A stretch of 64,000 nucleotides of DNA from Acidovorax sp. 69 (lineage in GTDB: Bacteria; Pseudomonadota; Gammaproteobacteria; Burkholderiales; Burkholderiaceae_C). The stretch is taken from the NCBI RefSeq assembly GCF_002797445.1, contig NZ_PGEP01000001.1, positions 3,348,501 to 3,412,500 on the forward strand, read 5' to 3'. A program made the translations under genes and the position numbers. Numbering within the stretch: position 1 is the stretch's first letter; every line of letters begins with the position of its first letter. Below the pieces are notes generated by a model, which saw only the letters and a program-made list of their open reading frames with translations, searched no databases and had not been told where the DNA came from. Of this stretch, positions 62,482-64,000 are shown in pieces.

Positions 62482-62964
62482 CTACCGGTACTGCGCGGCG
62501 GTGATGAACTGGCCGAAAGTCTCGCACCACACGACCACGGTATTGAACTGCGCCGGGTCCGCGCCCTGCGGTACCGGAACGATGAAGTTGTTGAACGTCT
62601 TCACATCCCCCACGCGCAGCATTTGCGGCTTGAGGCGCTGGAAGTCGGCCTCCGTCTCCACAAACGCGGGCGACAGGTAGAGCTTGTAGTCCGGCCCCGG
62701 TGCCAGCTTGCCCGCCAGGCTGATGGCTTGCGGGCCAATGGACACCACGCCCTCACCCCAGTGCAGGGCGTCGCTGTCCTTCAGGTCACGGCGAAAGGTG
62801 CCGGTCCATTGCACCGTGGGTACACTGGCCTGTACCTCTTGCAGCGTGGGTGCCGCAGGCGCGATCAGGACCGGCAACCAGTACACACCCGCTGCGAACC
62901 CCACGACCAGGGTGAGCAGGTGCGAGGCGATGAGCAAAAGCGGTTTCGTGGCGGCGGGCAACAT
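62482..62964 (-). CDS. DM13-domain-like membrane-anchored protein
   Basis: 160 residues. One N-terminal membrane segment (LLLIASHLLTLVVGFAAGVY), then a periplasmic domain like DM13: TGTFRRDLKDSDALHWGEGV, GPDYKLYLSPAFVE, GDVKTFNNFIVPVP, and VVVWCETFGQFI with the conserved Cys. DM13 domains are linked to redox or adhesion roles. Converges on the glutaredoxin gene with 10 bp between. Its own operon is not evident. Confidence 0.72.
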   Translation of the reverse strand: MLPAATKPLLLIASHLLTLVVGFAAGVYWLPVLIAPAAPTLQEVQASVPTVQWTGTFRRDLKDSDALHWGEGVVSIGPQAISLAGKLAPGPDYKLYLSPAFVETEADFQRLKPQMLRVGDVKTFNNFIVPVPQGADPAQFNTVVVWCETFGQFITAAQYR

Positions 62965-62990
62965 GTCGCGCCAATGTACCGCCAGTCACC

Positions 62991-63856
62991 TCACTGTGCT
63001 CGTGCCAAAAGCCCATCGACCAGTGCGTAATGCTCTGGCACGTTCAGCGCCGGTGCGTGACCGCAACCCGACACCTCAACCACTTGAGCCAGACCCCGTG
63101 CACCCGGACCGCGTGTGAGCATCTCGGCCGTGGTGTCGCGCAGCACCAGGTCTGACTCAGCACCGCGCAGGCACAACACGGGGATATCCAGCGCGTCGTA
63201 ATGGTCCCAGATCAGGTAGTCGTTAGCGTGGTGCGTGAACTGCTGCACCATGGCCGGGTCGTAATGCGGTGTCACCCGGCCATCGGGCAGACGGCGCGTG
63301 CTGCTCTCGGTCAGCAGGCGCCACTGTGCGTCGCTCAACCAGCCGTAGGGTTTGTACACCTGACGGAAGAACGCTTCCAGCTCCAGCACCGTGTCGAAGG
63401 CGGGCGGGTGGCCTGCATAGGCCTTGATGCGCTCCAGCGCAGCGTCGGCCAGGCGGGGGCGTTGTCGTTGAGAAGCAGGCTGGTAATGCGGTCCTTGAGC
63501 TGCGGCTCGAAAAGGCCCGATGCGCACACCGTGCCAATGGCACCGCCCATCGATGTGCCCACCCAGTGCGCCTTCTCGATACCCAACTGGTCAAACAGGC
63601 CGGCCGCAATTCGCGCGTAGAACGACAGGCAGTATTCGTCGAGCGGCACGCGTGCCCACTGGCTCAGCCCCCGCCCCAGCGTGTCCGGGCAGATCACGCG
63701 GTAGCGCGGGGCCAAGTGCGCTGCCAATGGGTCCATGTCGCGCCCCGTGCGCGCCAGGCCGTGCCAGGCAATCACCACCGGGGCATCGGGCGCGCCCCAT
63801 TCCATGTAATGGATTTCATAGCCAGCGCAGGTGGCGTAGCGCGAGGTGGGGGACAT
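62991..63856 (-). pseudogene. Alpha/beta hydrolase gene with a frameshift
   Basis: Two overlapping frames together encode one complete hydrolase. The first (from ATG 63856) holds HGLARTGRDMDPLAAHL and the nucleophile elbow GTSMGGAIG, and should continue NDNAPRLADAALERIKAYAG; the continuation is in a second frame, which ends with SGCGHAPALNVPEHYALVDG (catalytic His) at 62991. Restoring one C in a C5 run (plus strand G run 63455-63459) would join them. It is either a true inactivating deletion or a base-call error in a homopolymer. Confidence 0.85.
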
Positions 63857-63900
63857 GATGGCGACCTTGTGGAACAGAGAAAATGAAGAGGATCGGTGGC

Positions 63901-64000
63901 TCACTTCATGAGGCGGCCATTGCTGCCAATGACGGTGACCTCGACATAGCGCGAGCCGATGCGGTTGGTGGGCGAGTAGCCCAGCGTGATACCGCCGAGG
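63901..64000 (-). CDS. ABC solute-binding protein, C-terminal end (partial)
   Basis: The last 33 residues are present on the minus strand (LGGITLGYSPTNRIGSRYVE, then VTVIGSNGRLMK and stop). This resembles the end of periplasmic binding proteins of branched-chain amino-acid/aromatic-compound ABC importers. The rest lies beyond the window. It precedes the frameshifted hydrolase gene, with 44 bp between. Confidence 0.65.
   Translation of the reverse strand, partial: LGGITLGYSPTNRIGSRYVEVTVIGSNGRLMK

Noticed and set aside
1..64000. CRISPR arrays, rRNA genes or riboswitches
   Set aside because: No regularly spaced identical repeats with spacers, no rRNA-like stretch, and no riboswitch aptamer that I could recognise.

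Overview
The window reads as a GC-rich betaproteobacterial chromosome, most likely family Comamonadaceae and perhaps Acidovorax-like. This is an inference from the high GC, the Bug/TctC-type solute-binding proteins, tRNA-Leu next to the trigger factor gene, and the hpnCDE hopanoid genes. No 16S rRNA or other species marker is present.

The left third (512-21114) is an integrative element of about 20.6 kb inserted in the 3' part of tRNA-Leu(UAG). It is bounded by a perfect 54-bp direct repeat; the intact tRNA is at the right end and a 3' fragment lies next to tig at the left end. It carries a tyrosine recombinase, a MobA/MobL relaxase, a RepC-like replication protein with iteron-like repeats, a ParB-domain/MT-A70 methyltransferase fusion, an ArdC antirestriction protein, an HTH/AT-hook protein at the right end, several unknown genes, and a cargo operon (sugar-type ABC transporter plus alpha/beta hydrolase). 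I see no type IV secretion genes, so it looks like an integrative mobilizable element derived from a plasmid-like backbone. Its unusual features are a 20-bp near-palindrome found four times in backbone genes, five helically phased 10-bp repeats beside the right attachment site, two diverged members of one unknown protein family, and a truncated cytochrome c gene.

From 21 to 41 kb the sequence is chromosomal: an RND efflux pair with a TetR-type operator, hopanoid squalene synthesis (hpnC, hpnD, hpnE) interleaved with L-serine dehydratase and TRAP transporter membrane subunits, a TctDE-like two-component system flanked by two Bug solute-binding proteins, a decayed insertion-sequence transposase, a FimV-like protein and small membrane proteins.

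From 41 to 49 kb, a HAD hydrolase is followed by an operon on the minus strand: polar amino-acid-type ABC transporter, sugar isomerase, 2-keto-3-deoxygluconate-type kinase, 2-hydroxyacid dehydrogenase and a LacI-family repressor. A perfect 20-bp palindrome lies just upstream of its first gene. Ferrochelatase and a Lon-like protease with a 17-glycine tract follow on the plus strand.

From 53 to 62 kb lies a photobiology cluster: three different photolyase/cryptochrome proteins (iron-sulfur type, DASH type and a third type), DUF2256, a renalase-like FAD oxidoreductase, a lipocalin lipoprotein, an SDR oxidoreductase and a DUF2805 protein nearby. Most are joined by 4-bp ATGA overlaps. The window ends with a glutaredoxin, a DM13-like protein, a frameshifted alpha/beta hydrolase and the tail of an ABC solute-binding protein gene.
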